DNA from: Roseburia porci
GTDB taxonomy: Bacteria > Bacillota > Clostridia > Lachnospirales > Lachnospiraceae
Reading direction: 5' to 3'
Assembly: GCF_009695765.1 (NCBI RefSeq)
Contig: NZ_VUNI01000001.1
Coordinates: 186,001 to 250,000 of the forward strand
Length of the DNA stretch: 64,000 nt
The translations under genes and the position numbers were made by a program. The stretch's first letter is position 1. Every line of letters starts with the position of its first letter. Positions 52,765 to 61,556 of the stretch are shown here, in pieces. The notes below the pieces were generated by a model that was not told the DNA's origin, did no database searches, and was given only the letters and a program-made list of their open reading frames with translations.

Positions 52765-54938
52765 ATATCCTATTGATTGGTGGGGCTGGTGTTCTGATTG
52801 ACGATTTGATTTTGAAATTTCGCAAAGAGGGACACCGGGTTTTTTTATTGACAGGTGAAAAATACAAACAGACTAAATATGAGAGAGTTTTTGAAAAATA
52901 TAATTTTACATATGATTGCGAAGAACTCAGTGAGATCATGGAAAGTGTCAATCCGGACGTAACAATTTTTATGGGTGCGTTTGACACGAATTTTCGATGG
53001 AAAGAGGTAGAACGGGAGACTGCGCGTTATACATCGAGCCTGATCAGTCTTCTGGTAGCCTATGCAAAAATTGCAAAGGGCAGGTTTATTGTACTTTCCT
53101 CGGATGAGGTCTTTGATGGCAATTATGATCTGCCAGTTACGGAAGATGTGGCTGTGCAGGCAAAGAATCCGAAAGCAGTGATGCTGGCTCAGGCGGAGCA
53201 GGTCTGCGATAATTTCCGCAAAGGCTGGAATCTGGATGTTATGGTTTTAAGGTTAGATCATATGTATACGATTCCAAGAGAGAGCAGTGACGTACATGAT
53301 TTTTGTTCGGATATGTGTCTTCGGGCATTGCAGGACGGAGTGATCCGTGTAAATGGAGGACACCGCTTTTCTTTGCTCAACGAAAGAGATGCCGTAGAAT
53401 TTATATATCAGACCGCCAAAAAGAAAACGCATAAATATTCATTATATCATCTTTCATCCGGGGAATCTGTGACAGAACTGGAAGTTGCCCAGATGATCCA
53501 GAAGTATATGGATGATTCTATTAGTATTGTGAATAATTCTGAAAAAGAATATAAATGTATATTGGACGGCAGAAGGTTTGAAGAGGAATATGGAATCAGC
53601 ACATTTGGCAGTCTGGAAGATACTATTCGAAAGATTACGGCGTATATGAAGAAGAACCGGGAAGCGTTCGCGTATAATGAGAAGATCAGACTTCCATGGT
53701 GGAAGAGGCTGTGGCACAAATGGCAGTGGCTGTTAAAAGCCCTGATTCCGTTTGCTGAGAATGTGATCTGCTTTATTCCGTTTTTTATGATCAATAACCG
53801 TGTGACAGACAGTGCATATTTTTCGAGTCTGGATCCGTATCTTTTGTATGTACTCCTGTTTGCAATCGTCTATGGACAGCAGCAGGCTACATTTTCTGCA
53901 ATTTTATCGGTGGCAGGATATTTATTCCGGCAGATGTATAATCGTACAGGATTTGCTGTCATTATCGATTATAATACTTACGTCTGGATGGCACAGCTTT
54001 TCATCCTGGGACTTGTAGTGGGATATATGAGGGATCAGATCCGGTCGATCCGTATGGAGAGTGCGGAGCTGGAGGAACATCTGTCGAGACAGATCCGCGG
54101 GATCAAAGATATCAATGGCAGCAATGTCAGAGTTAAGGATGTTTTGGAACAGCAGGTGATTAATCAGAAGGACAGCATTGGTAAGATCTATAATATTACG
54201 TCTAAGCTGGATCAGTATATGTCGGAGGAGGTTTTATTCTATGCCGTTGAAATGCTTACAGAACTTTTAAATACGCGGGATGTTGCTATTTACAATGTGG
54301 TAAACGGGGACTATGCAAGAATGTTCTCCGCAGCATCGGAGAAGGCAAGATCACTGGGAAATTCCATTCGATACAGAGAAATGGGATCGATGTATGAAAG
54401 TCTGAAAGAGCATAAGGTATACATCAATAAAACAATGGATCAGGCATATCCGCTTATGGCAAATGCCATTTATGAAAATGATGAAATGAAAATGATCATA
54501 ATGATCTGGGGACTGACCTGGGATCGCATGACGCTTGGACAGGCTAATTTTCTGTCAGTTGTCAGCTATCTGATTCAGAATGCGGTTCTTCGAGCAAACC
54601 GTTATATGAATGCACTTGAGGAAAAACGGTATATGGAAGACACCGGAATCCTGGAGCCGGAGGCATTTTCTTCTTTGGTTAAGGCGTATGTGCGTGCCCA
54701 AAACAGAGATCTGGCAGAGTGTACACTTCTTAAGATACAGACAGCGGAAGATGACTACAGCCATGCAGCACAGATACTTGGGAAAAAACTGCGCAATTCG
54801 GATTATCTTGGAGTCCTTCCGGATGGAGGTCTTTATATTCTGCTTGCAAATACGAAGAAGGAGGAAGCTCTGATTGTAGGAAGCCGCTTGGAAGAACTTG
54901 GATATCAGAATGAGATTGTGGAGAATATAGACGTATGA
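52761..54938 (+). CDS. pelD: SDR-PelD fusion: predicted c-di-GMP receptor for Pel synthesis
   Basis: In this 725-residue protein residues 1-300 form a short-chain dehydrogenase-like domain (NILLIGGAGVLIDDL, VLSSDEVFDGNYDLPVTED), but the catalytic YxxxK is not visible. Membrane segments follow (about 330-440), then a coiled linker, a GAF-like domain (about 480-615) and a degenerate GGDEF domain. The latter keeps the inhibitory-site motif RxxD as RNSD (678-681). Five residues later GGDEF is replaced by PDGGL, as expected for a receptor rather than an enzyme. This matches PelD with an added N-terminal domain. It overlaps pelE by four bases. Confidence 0.85.
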   Translation: MNILLIGGAGVLIDDLILKFRKEGHRVFLLTGEKYKQTKYERVFEKYNFTYDCEELSEIMESVNPDVTIFMGAFDTNFRWKEVERETARYTSSLISLLVAYAKIAKGRFIVLSSDEVFDGNYDLPVTEDVAVQAKNPKAVMLAQAEQVCDNFRKGWNLDVMVLRLDHMYTIPRESSDVHDFCSDMCLRALQDGVIRVNGGHRFSLLNERDAVEFIYQTAKKKTHKYSLYHLSSGESVTELEVAQMIQKYMDDSISIVNNSEKEYKCILDGRRFEEEYGISTFGSLEDTIRKITAYMKKNREAFAYNEKIRLPWWKRLWHKWQWLLKALIPFAENVICFIPFFMINNRVTDSAYFSSLDPYLLYVLLFAIVYGQQQATFSAILSVAGYLFRQMYNRTGFAVIIDYNTYVWMAQLFILGLVVGYMRDQIRSIRMESAELEEHLSRQIRGIKDINGSNVRVKDVLEQQVINQKDSIGKIYNITSKLDQYMSEEVLFYAVEMLTELLNTRDVAIYNVVNGDYARMFSAASEKARSLGNSIRYREMGSMYESLKEHKVYINKTMDQAYPLMANAIYENDEMKMIIMIWGLTWDRMTLGQANFLSVVSYLIQNAVLRANRYMNALEEKRYMEDTGILEPEAFSSLVKAYVRAQNRDLAECTLLKIQTAEDDYSHAAQILGKKLRNSDYLGVLPDGGLYILLANTKKEEALIVGSRLEELGYQNEIVENIDV

Positions 54939-55840
54939 CAGGACATAAAAGTATATTTTTCATTTTATTGATTCTGAATCTGATCATAGTAGTTCTTTAT
55001 TTTGTATTATGCTGTTGCCGGAAAAGGAATCGGTTCAGTACCTGGATGAAAACGATTGTTATGTTGGTCTGCCCGGTAGCGGGACCGCTTTTTCTGATTG
55101 GAGCATATGTGTTTTACCGTCTTTTTATGTCACAGGAAATGGATCTCGAGGATGTCGTTTTCAGTAAAGACAGAGTACAGACGGTATTGCATCCGGATGA
55201 GGATACGGAACGTAATATGGTATCGATCGAGGAAGCACTTGCGGTTACCGATAAAGATAACCTACGCAATCTGATGCTCAACGTGGTCAAGGGCGGACAT
55301 CAGAACCTTTTAGGATCGATCTCACTTGCATTAGATGGGGAAGATTCTGAGACAGCGCATTATGCAGCATCTGTTTTACAGGATGCATTAAATGATTTCA
55401 GGGTGCATGTCCAGAAATCCTATCAGGAATGCATGGAAAAGAATGAAAACCAGGCTGATCATTGTCTGGATCTGATCGAATATATGAATCTATTTTTAGA
55501 GCAGGGCGTTTTTACAGGGATGGAACAGAAATCCATGGTGTATCAGATGGAAAATCTGGGTGAGATTCTGTATGAAGCATATAAACAAAGGATTAGCAGT
55601 GATATTTTTGAGATGATATCGCTTCGACTGTTAGAAATACCAGATTATGAAACATGCAAAAAGTGGTGCAGCAGAGCAATGGAAATGTATCCGGGGGTGC
55701 TGGCAAGTTATACGTGTGAATTAAAATTATATTTTTCAATGAATGATAAGAAATCATTTTTTCATGTAATGGAGGCGCTTAGACAATCAAATATTGTAAT
55801 TGATAACGAAACATTGGAAATGATTCGAACATTTATGTAA
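54935..55840 (+). CDS. pelE: PelE-like membrane/helical-repeat protein
   Basis: The 301-residue protein has two N-terminal membrane segments (about residues 7-27 and 40-62). A long all-helical part follows, suggestive of TPR-like repeats (YAASVLQDALNDFRVHVQKS, TCKKWCSRAMEMYPGVL). PelE has exactly this layout and binds PelD/PelA in the Pel complex. The call depends on layout and on its place between PelD and PelF/PelG. Translation is coupled to pelD through ATGA. Confidence 0.78.
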   Translation: MTGHKSIFFILLILNLIIVVLYFVLCCCRKRNRFSTWMKTIVMLVCPVAGPLFLIGAYVFYRLFMSQEMDLEDVVFSKDRVQTVLHPDEDTERNMVSIEEALAVTDKDNLRNLMLNVVKGGHQNLLGSISLALDGEDSETAHYAASVLQDALNDFRVHVQKSYQECMEKNENQADHCLDLIEYMNLFLEQGVFTGMEQKSMVYQMENLGEILYEAYKQRISSDIFEMISLRLLEIPDYETCKKWCSRAMEMYPGVLASYTCELKLYFSMNDKKSFFHVMEALRQSNIVIDNETLEMIRTFM

Positions 55841-55865
55841 TTAAGAAACAGGAGGACAGGCAGAT

Positions 55866-58196
55866 ATGTCAATGACAACATTGGTGATAATACGTTTTAT
55901 AAGCATATTTGCAGTATATTTCTGCCTGACAGTGCTGGCTCCGGCAATTGTTTTCCGGAGATGGCTGAAAGGTTTGCGCGTTGCAGAGCAGTTTTTAATC
56001 TGTTATGTTACCGGAAATTTTTACGTGATTAATCTGGTGTTCGTATTACAATTGCTTCATATTTCTCACCCGGCAACGCTGTGGGTGGGAACGGTGATTC
56101 CGGCGTTCCTAGCCTGGAGTAAGATAAACAGGATACCGGTACGTGAAAGAGTACGGGAATTCTTTGTAGCAGCAAAGAGGCTCAGCAGAGGAACGCTTGG
56201 TTTAAAAATGATATGGCACAGAATGTTGTATCAGATTCTGATATACGTCCGTAAAGGCGGTCGAATTTTCTATCAGAAAGTGATAAAAAAAACCGGACAA
56301 TGGATGTTTGTTGTGGTGATTGTATTCAGCCTGTTCTGGATTTACGGAAGAGGGCTGATTCTTGCTTATGGATATGCAGCATCGGATATTCCGGTGCATA
56401 TTTCCTGGATCAATCAGATGAGCCGTGGCAATATGTTTTCGGCAGGTGTCTATCCATTTGGATTTCATTGCATGATGTATTATCTGCATGCTGCATTTGG
56501 ATTTGATACTTATGTGCTTTTGTGCCAGTTCTTTTTTGTGCAGGTGATCTGCATTCATTTTGTACTGCTTGCCTTTTTAAAGCTGTGTTGTAAAACAACA
56601 TATCTGCCGTATGCGGGAACACTTTTTTATGTACTTGGAAACTTCTGGGGACTACAGACTTATTCCAGATTTTATGCGACTCTGCCACAGGAGTTTGGAA
56701 TGATTTTTGTTCTTCCGTCTGTTTCTTTTGCAATTGCTTTTTTTCAAACGCATAGGGAGAGGCTGGCAGGAAAGAAAATCTGGAGAGATCGTAATCTGTT
56801 ATGCTTTGCAATGAGTTTTTCGCTGACGCTGGCAATCCATTTTTATGGAACGATGGTTGCCGGACTTTGTTGTATAGGAATCGCGGTTGGCTTTTTCTTT
56901 CGCTTTGTACGCAAAGAATATTTTGGGAAAATTATGCTGACAGGAATTATCAGTGTTGTGATTGCAGTACTTCCAATGGGAGTTGCTTATGCAACAGGAA
57001 CGCCGCTTCAGGGCTCTCTTGGATGGGGAATGAGTGTCATTCATGGAACAAGTAATGAAGATGCCCTGGACAGCGAAATCGCTGAAAACAGTGAAATTAC
57101 TGAGGCTGTGACTGAAAGCGGTGAGATAAGTACAGAAGAGGAAAACAGACAGAGTGCCGATAAGGAACAGGTGACAGAAACAGAGACTTCAACAGAAGAA
57201 CAGCTGGTAGTTCCAAAGAAAAGCATGAAACAAAAAATTACCGGAGTGGGTGAGCAGCTGGCGGAAAGGATTATCCAGTTTATACTACCCGGAAAAGAAA
57301 CTCCGTTTGGATATTTGATCTTGACGGGGATCGTGGTGGTTGGTTTGCTTGGTCTGGCATTGTGCGTAACACGAAGAACCGATTATGGCATGATGTTAAT
57401 TGCAGTCAGTGCATACATGATGATCATGACTTTACTTCTGGATGCGGGAGAACTCGGACTTCCGGTATTGATGGACCCTGCAAGATGCAGTATTTATTAT
57501 GTGTATCTGTTTATTGCAGTTCCGGTTTTATTCGTAGACGGAAGCATTTATTTTCTTCTTGGTTTTCGCAGGCTGAATGTGTTACGGAATCTGATTTCCC
57601 TTTTTCTGACGGGAACGCTTCTGATCGGCATGAATCAGTATGGAGTGATCCGGCAGAACGAAACATTTGGTTCTGACTTTGTGTCCAATGGAGCAATTAC
57701 CTGTCTGTCAAATATTATCCATGATAATGCGGATCATACATGGACGATTATTTCAGCGAACGATGAGACACAGATGGGACTCGACCATGGATACCATACC
57801 GAGATGATCAGTTTCCTGCGACAGATGGAATATCTGACAAAGGATACCACAATAACGATACCAACTGCATCGGTATATTTTTTTGTAGAGAAGGTGCCGT
57901 TAAATTATGCAGTTCCTTATGTCAAAAGCGGACAGTCGATCTCAAAGGCCGGGGCGCTTCAGGCACTTCCAAATGTGGGAGGAATCGGAATGTATCAGGG
58001 AGAAAACCGATGGATTCTGATGTCGCGAATGTATTACTGGGCACAGGCATTTGAAAAACTGTATCCGGATGCAATGTCGGTTTATTATGAATCGGATCAG
58101 TTCATATGTTATAAACTGGATCAGAATATGTATCATTTATACAATCTTGCAATTGATTATGGATATAACCAGATCGTAGATGAACAGATGGAGTAG
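55866..58196 (+). CDS. Large polytopic membrane protein of the pel operon, possibly GT-C type
   Basis: The 776-residue protein has about twelve or more membrane segments. Its first large loop contains AYGYAASDIPVHISWINQM, an acidic/His loop position that resembles GT-C glycosyltransferases. Midway an extracellular low-complexity Glu/Ser/Thr stretch (about residues 397-455) interrupts the membrane part, and a soluble domain with WTIISANDETQMGLDHGYH closes it. The canonical Pel operon has no such gene, so it may be an additional polymer-modifying or transfer enzyme. A perfect AGGAGG precedes it, and its stop lies just before the next start. Confidence 0.65.
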   Translation: MSMTTLVIIRFISIFAVYFCLTVLAPAIVFRRWLKGLRVAEQFLICYVTGNFYVINLVFVLQLLHISHPATLWVGTVIPAFLAWSKINRIPVRERVREFFVAAKRLSRGTLGLKMIWHRMLYQILIYVRKGGRIFYQKVIKKTGQWMFVVVIVFSLFWIYGRGLILAYGYAASDIPVHISWINQMSRGNMFSAGVYPFGFHCMMYYLHAAFGFDTYVLLCQFFFVQVICIHFVLLAFLKLCCKTTYLPYAGTLFYVLGNFWGLQTYSRFYATLPQEFGMIFVLPSVSFAIAFFQTHRERLAGKKIWRDRNLLCFAMSFSLTLAIHFYGTMVAGLCCIGIAVGFFFRFVRKEYFGKIMLTGIISVVIAVLPMGVAYATGTPLQGSLGWGMSVIHGTSNEDALDSEIAENSEITEAVTESGEISTEEENRQSADKEQVTETETSTEEQLVVPKKSMKQKITGVGEQLAERIIQFILPGKETPFGYLILTGIVVVGLLGLALCVTRRTDYGMMLIAVSAYMMIMTLLLDAGELGLPVLMDPARCSIYYVYLFIAVPVLFVDGSIYFLLGFRRLNVLRNLISLFLTGTLLIGMNQYGVIRQNETFGSDFVSNGAITCLSNIIHDNADHTWTIISANDETQMGLDHGYHTEMISFLRQMEYLTKDTTITIPTASVYFFVEKVPLNYAVPYVKSGQSISKAGALQALPNVGGIGMYQGENRWILMSRMYYWAQAFEKLYPDAMSVYYESDQFICYKLDQNMYHLYNLAIDYGYNQIVDEQME

Positions 58197-58200
58197 GAAA

Positions 58201-60060
58201 ATGGTTTCAAAAAGAAATTTTGTCAGCATTGTGATTATTATGGGTGTGCTTTTGTTTCTTTTTCAGTTTTCTATGGTGATAAGAGACAGTCAGAGCCAAT
58301 ACGATGTAAATACAGATTATACGCAAAAACAGCCGGATGGGATCAATGCATGGAATGGGGAAACAATGAGCATGGATTCACTGACGGAAGAAAGCCCGGA
58401 TTATGTATTGTATTTGGGAACTGCGGACGGAGAGATGCACTCGCAGGTAAGCAGCTGGTGCAGTTATACAAAGCGTAATCTGATCTGTATGCAAAACGTC
58501 ATGGATTGTCCGGAAAATCCGGGGAAAATCCCATCCATTGCCATATTGGAATCGGAGAAACTGGCAGACGGGGATGCCCTTGACCGGATTGAATCCTGGG
58601 AACAGCAGGGTACCACGATCATATTTGGATCGCTTGATGATGCACTGGCAATTGGACAAAATGACAGATTAAAGGCTTTTCTTGGGATACAGACAGTCAG
58701 GGAAAACGAGACAGAACTTTATGGGGTAAGACTTTTCCCAGAATTTCTTCTGGGTGGTGGGACTGATTATGCAGCCAGCACGAAGGAAGAACAGATGGAG
58801 CGCCAGGATATGCAGCTGACTGTTCCATGGTATCAGGTTGGAACTGGAACAAAAGTGTATATGACCGGGATATTTCAGGATCAAGAGATGAAGGATTTTG
58901 GCGGAACTCTGGAGAATGAGGAACTTCCGGCGCTGATCTGGAGAAACAGCCCACAGAAAGGATTTGTATTTGCTGTTTGTGGCGACTATATGAAGGACTG
59001 TACGGCAATCGGCATTCTGGATGGAATGATTTCAGATATCAGTTCTTATAATATTTATCCGGTTGTAAACGCACAGAATCTGTCGGTAGTGGATTTCCCG
59101 GAATTTGCAAATGAAAATGACGATGCGATGCAGAAAAATTACAGCCGTTCTGCCACAGTATCGGAGCGGGATATTATCTGGCCTGCATTTGTTGCACTTG
59201 CAGATCAGAGTAAAATGAAAATCACCTGTTTTATGACTCCGGAGCTGGATTATGCGGATGATAACGATCCACAGGAAAATCAACTGGTATTTTATCTGAA
59301 ACAGATGAAAGAAATTAATGCGGAAGCGGGGCTTGCTTTAAATTCGGTGACAGATATTTCGCTTGCGGATAAACTTGCGAAAGATGAAAAATTCTGGTCA
59401 AAACAGAAGTGCGATTATCGTTTTGGTGCAGCTTATGCAGAGTCTGCGCAGATTGAGGATGTGGTGGCGAACCAGGATACGGCACCGATCGCAGACGTAG
59501 GAACAGTAACCTGCGAATATACAAAGAACCAGCCACTTGTGTCTTATTGCAGTGATGCAGTTACCTTGCAGATGGCGACAAGCGATGGCGTAGATTATAC
59601 CTATCGTGATGATCTTCGGATGCGAAGCGTTCAAAGTGCTCTTGCATATACCAATGTCATGCTGAATATGCAGAAGATTTTGTGGCCGGAACATGAGGAG
59701 GACAGCTGGGAGATCGTGCAGGAACGTTTTTCAAGCAATCTGCTGACTTTCTGGAAACCTTTTGAGGCATTTTCCGCAACGACTCTTTCGGAAAGTGATC
59801 AAAGAACACGCTCTCTTTTGAATATGAATTATTCTGATACAAGAACAGAGAATGATATTACGCTTCAGGTCTCCGGTGTGAAAGATACAGGGTGGTTTAT
59901 TTTGAGAACACATGGGGAAGAAATTGACAGCATGGATGGCGGAAACTGGACAGAGCTTGAAAGTGGAGCGTATCTGATTGAGACAACTGGCGAACAGGCT
60001 GTAATCCACATGAAGAAACAGGGCCTGCATTATTATACAGACGATCAGACAAAAAACTGA
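58201..60060 (+). CDS. Membrane-anchored extracellular protein in the PelA position
   Basis: The start chosen is ATG at 58201 with GGAG/AGGAAA before it; ATG at 58180 overlaps the previous gene. The 619 residues have one N-terminal anchor (about 9-27) and a large outside part with alternating alpha/beta segments. These include a RossmannoidLike first half (TTIIFGSLDDALAIG) and a barrel-like second half (NIYPVVNAQNLSVVDFPEF, MKITCFMTPELDYADDND). Between pelE and pelF the expected gene is the Pel hydrolase/deacetylase PelA, but I cannot see the NodB metal motif HxxxH, so it may be a catalytically degenerate version. Confidence 0.65.
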   Translation: MVSKRNFVSIVIIMGVLLFLFQFSMVIRDSQSQYDVNTDYTQKQPDGINAWNGETMSMDSLTEESPDYVLYLGTADGEMHSQVSSWCSYTKRNLICMQNVMDCPENPGKIPSIAILESEKLADGDALDRIESWEQQGTTIIFGSLDDALAIGQNDRLKAFLGIQTVRENETELYGVRLFPEFLLGGGTDYAASTKEEQMERQDMQLTVPWYQVGTGTKVYMTGIFQDQEMKDFGGTLENEELPALIWRNSPQKGFVFAVCGDYMKDCTAIGILDGMISDISSYNIYPVVNAQNLSVVDFPEFANENDDAMQKNYSRSATVSERDIIWPAFVALADQSKMKITCFMTPELDYADDNDPQENQLVFYLKQMKEINAEAGLALNSVTDISLADKLAKDEKFWSKQKCDYRFGAAYAESAQIEDVVANQDTAPIADVGTVTCEYTKNQPLVSYCSDAVTLQMATSDGVDYTYRDDLRMRSVQSALAYTNVMLNMQKILWPEHEEDSWEIVQERFSSNLLTFWKPFEAFSATTLSESDQRTRSLLNMNYSDTRTENDITLQVSGVKDTGWFILRTHGEEIDSMDGGNWTELESGAYLIETTGEQAVIHMKKQGLHYYTDDQTKN

Positions 60061-60075
60061 GAAAGGCGGTGAAAT

Positions 60076-61536
60076 ATGAAAATATGTATTGTTGCAGAAG
60101 GCTGCTATCCATATATGGTTGGTGGTGTTTCGGGCTGGATCAACAGTATGATCAAGTCATTCCCAAATATTGAATTTATCGTGTTGGCGATTGTAGCAGG
60201 AAGAAAGCAGCGAGGCAAATTTGTATATGAACTGCCAGAGAACCTGACACAGGTTTATGAGGTATATCTGGAGGATCAGGATTGGTCCCCAGACCGCAGG
60301 GAACGTCATAAGTCGCGTTTGAAAAAAGAGGAATATCAGGAACTGCTTAATATGGTATTGAACAGGAAAACAGACTGGAATATCCTGTTTTCCATGTTTC
60401 ACAGGGAATCTCTGTCTGTGGATGATCTTCTTATGGGACCGGATTTTTTTCAGATTGCGAGAAAATGTTATGAGAGCAGATATCCCAATATTGTTTTTTC
60501 GGATTTCCTGTGGACGCTTCGATCCATTTATCTGCCACTGTTTCTGGTATTAAAAACAAATGTTCCGAAGGCGGATCTGTATCATTGTGTTGCCACCGGA
60601 TATGCAGGCGTGCTTGGCAGTATGGCAAAATTTTTTCATGGCTCCGGGTTATTGATTTCGGAGCATGGAATTTATACAAGAGAACGGGAAGAGGAGATTA
60701 TCAAAGCAAACTGGGTAAAAGGAATTTATAAGAATATCTGGATCGACCAGTTTAAAAAAATGTCCTCACTGGCTTATGAGAAAGCAGATATGGTAACCAG
60801 TCTTTATGGGCATGCAAAAGAACTTCAGATGGAACTTGGATGCCCGGAAGAAAAAATCCGTGTCACACCAAACGGAATCCATGTGGAAAATCTGGAAAAT
60901 CTTCCCGGAAAGCTGGACGAAGATGCAGCGTATATCAATGTTGGAGCTGTTTTGCGCGTGACGCCGATTAAAGATGTAAAAACAATGATCCAGGCATTTG
61001 CATTTGCAAAAAAAGAAGTACCGAATCTGAAATTATGGATTATGGGACCGTGTGATGAAGATAAAAAGTATGCGGACGAATGTTTTGAGCTGGTACAGAT
61101 GCTGGATGTAAAAGATATAGAGTTTACCGGAAGGATTCAGGTAAAAGATTATCTTGGCAGAATGGATTTTACCATATTGACAAGCATCAGTGAGGGACAG
61201 CCGTTAACAATACTGGAAAGCTTTGCAGCGGGAAAGCCGGTTATTGCAACAGATGTTGGAAACTGCCGAGGCCTTATTTATGGTGAAAATGATGCGTTTG
61301 GTGCTGCTGGAATATTGACGCACATTATGAATCTGGAGGAAATATCACAGGCCATGGTGGAACTGGCGAAAAATGAGAACAGGCGGATTACAATGGGAGA
61401 AGCCGGGAAAAGAAGAGTAAATGCTTTTTACCGGATGGAACAGATGCGTGAAGTTTATGAGGATATCTACAGGCAGTTTGCAGATGAAAAGAAATTAGAG
61501 TGGTCACAGGAACCATTTGAGATAACACAGAAATAG
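60076..61536 (+). CDS. pelF: PelF family glycosyltransferase (GT4)
   Basis: The 486-residue GT-B enzyme begins KICIVAEGCYPYMVGGVSGW, characteristic of PelF, and continues LLISEHGIYTRERE, VTPNGIHVENL and the donor-site TSISEGQPLTILESFAAGKP containing the E-x7-E motif. PelF is the cytosolic polymerase that uses UDP-sugars to build the amino-sugar polymer Pel. It is followed by PelG 20 bases later. An AAAGGCGGTG site precedes the ATG. Confidence 0.95.
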   Translation: MKICIVAEGCYPYMVGGVSGWINSMIKSFPNIEFIVLAIVAGRKQRGKFVYELPENLTQVYEVYLEDQDWSPDRRERHKSRLKKEEYQELLNMVLNRKTDWNILFSMFHRESLSVDDLLMGPDFFQIARKCYESRYPNIVFSDFLWTLRSIYLPLFLVLKTNVPKADLYHCVATGYAGVLGSMAKFFHGSGLLISEHGIYTREREEEIIKANWVKGIYKNIWIDQFKKMSSLAYEKADMVTSLYGHAKELQMELGCPEEKIRVTPNGIHVENLENLPGKLDEDAAYINVGAVLRVTPIKDVKTMIQAFAFAKKEVPNLKLWIMGPCDEDKKYADECFELVQMLDVKDIEFTGRIQVKDYLGRMDFTILTSISEGQPLTILESFAAGKPVIATDVGNCRGLIYGENDAFGAAGILTHIMNLEEISQAMVELAKNENRRITMGEAGKRRVNAFYRMEQMREVYEDIYRQFADEKKLEWSQEPFEITQK

Positions 61537-61556
61537 CGGAAAGATGGAGAGCGGAT

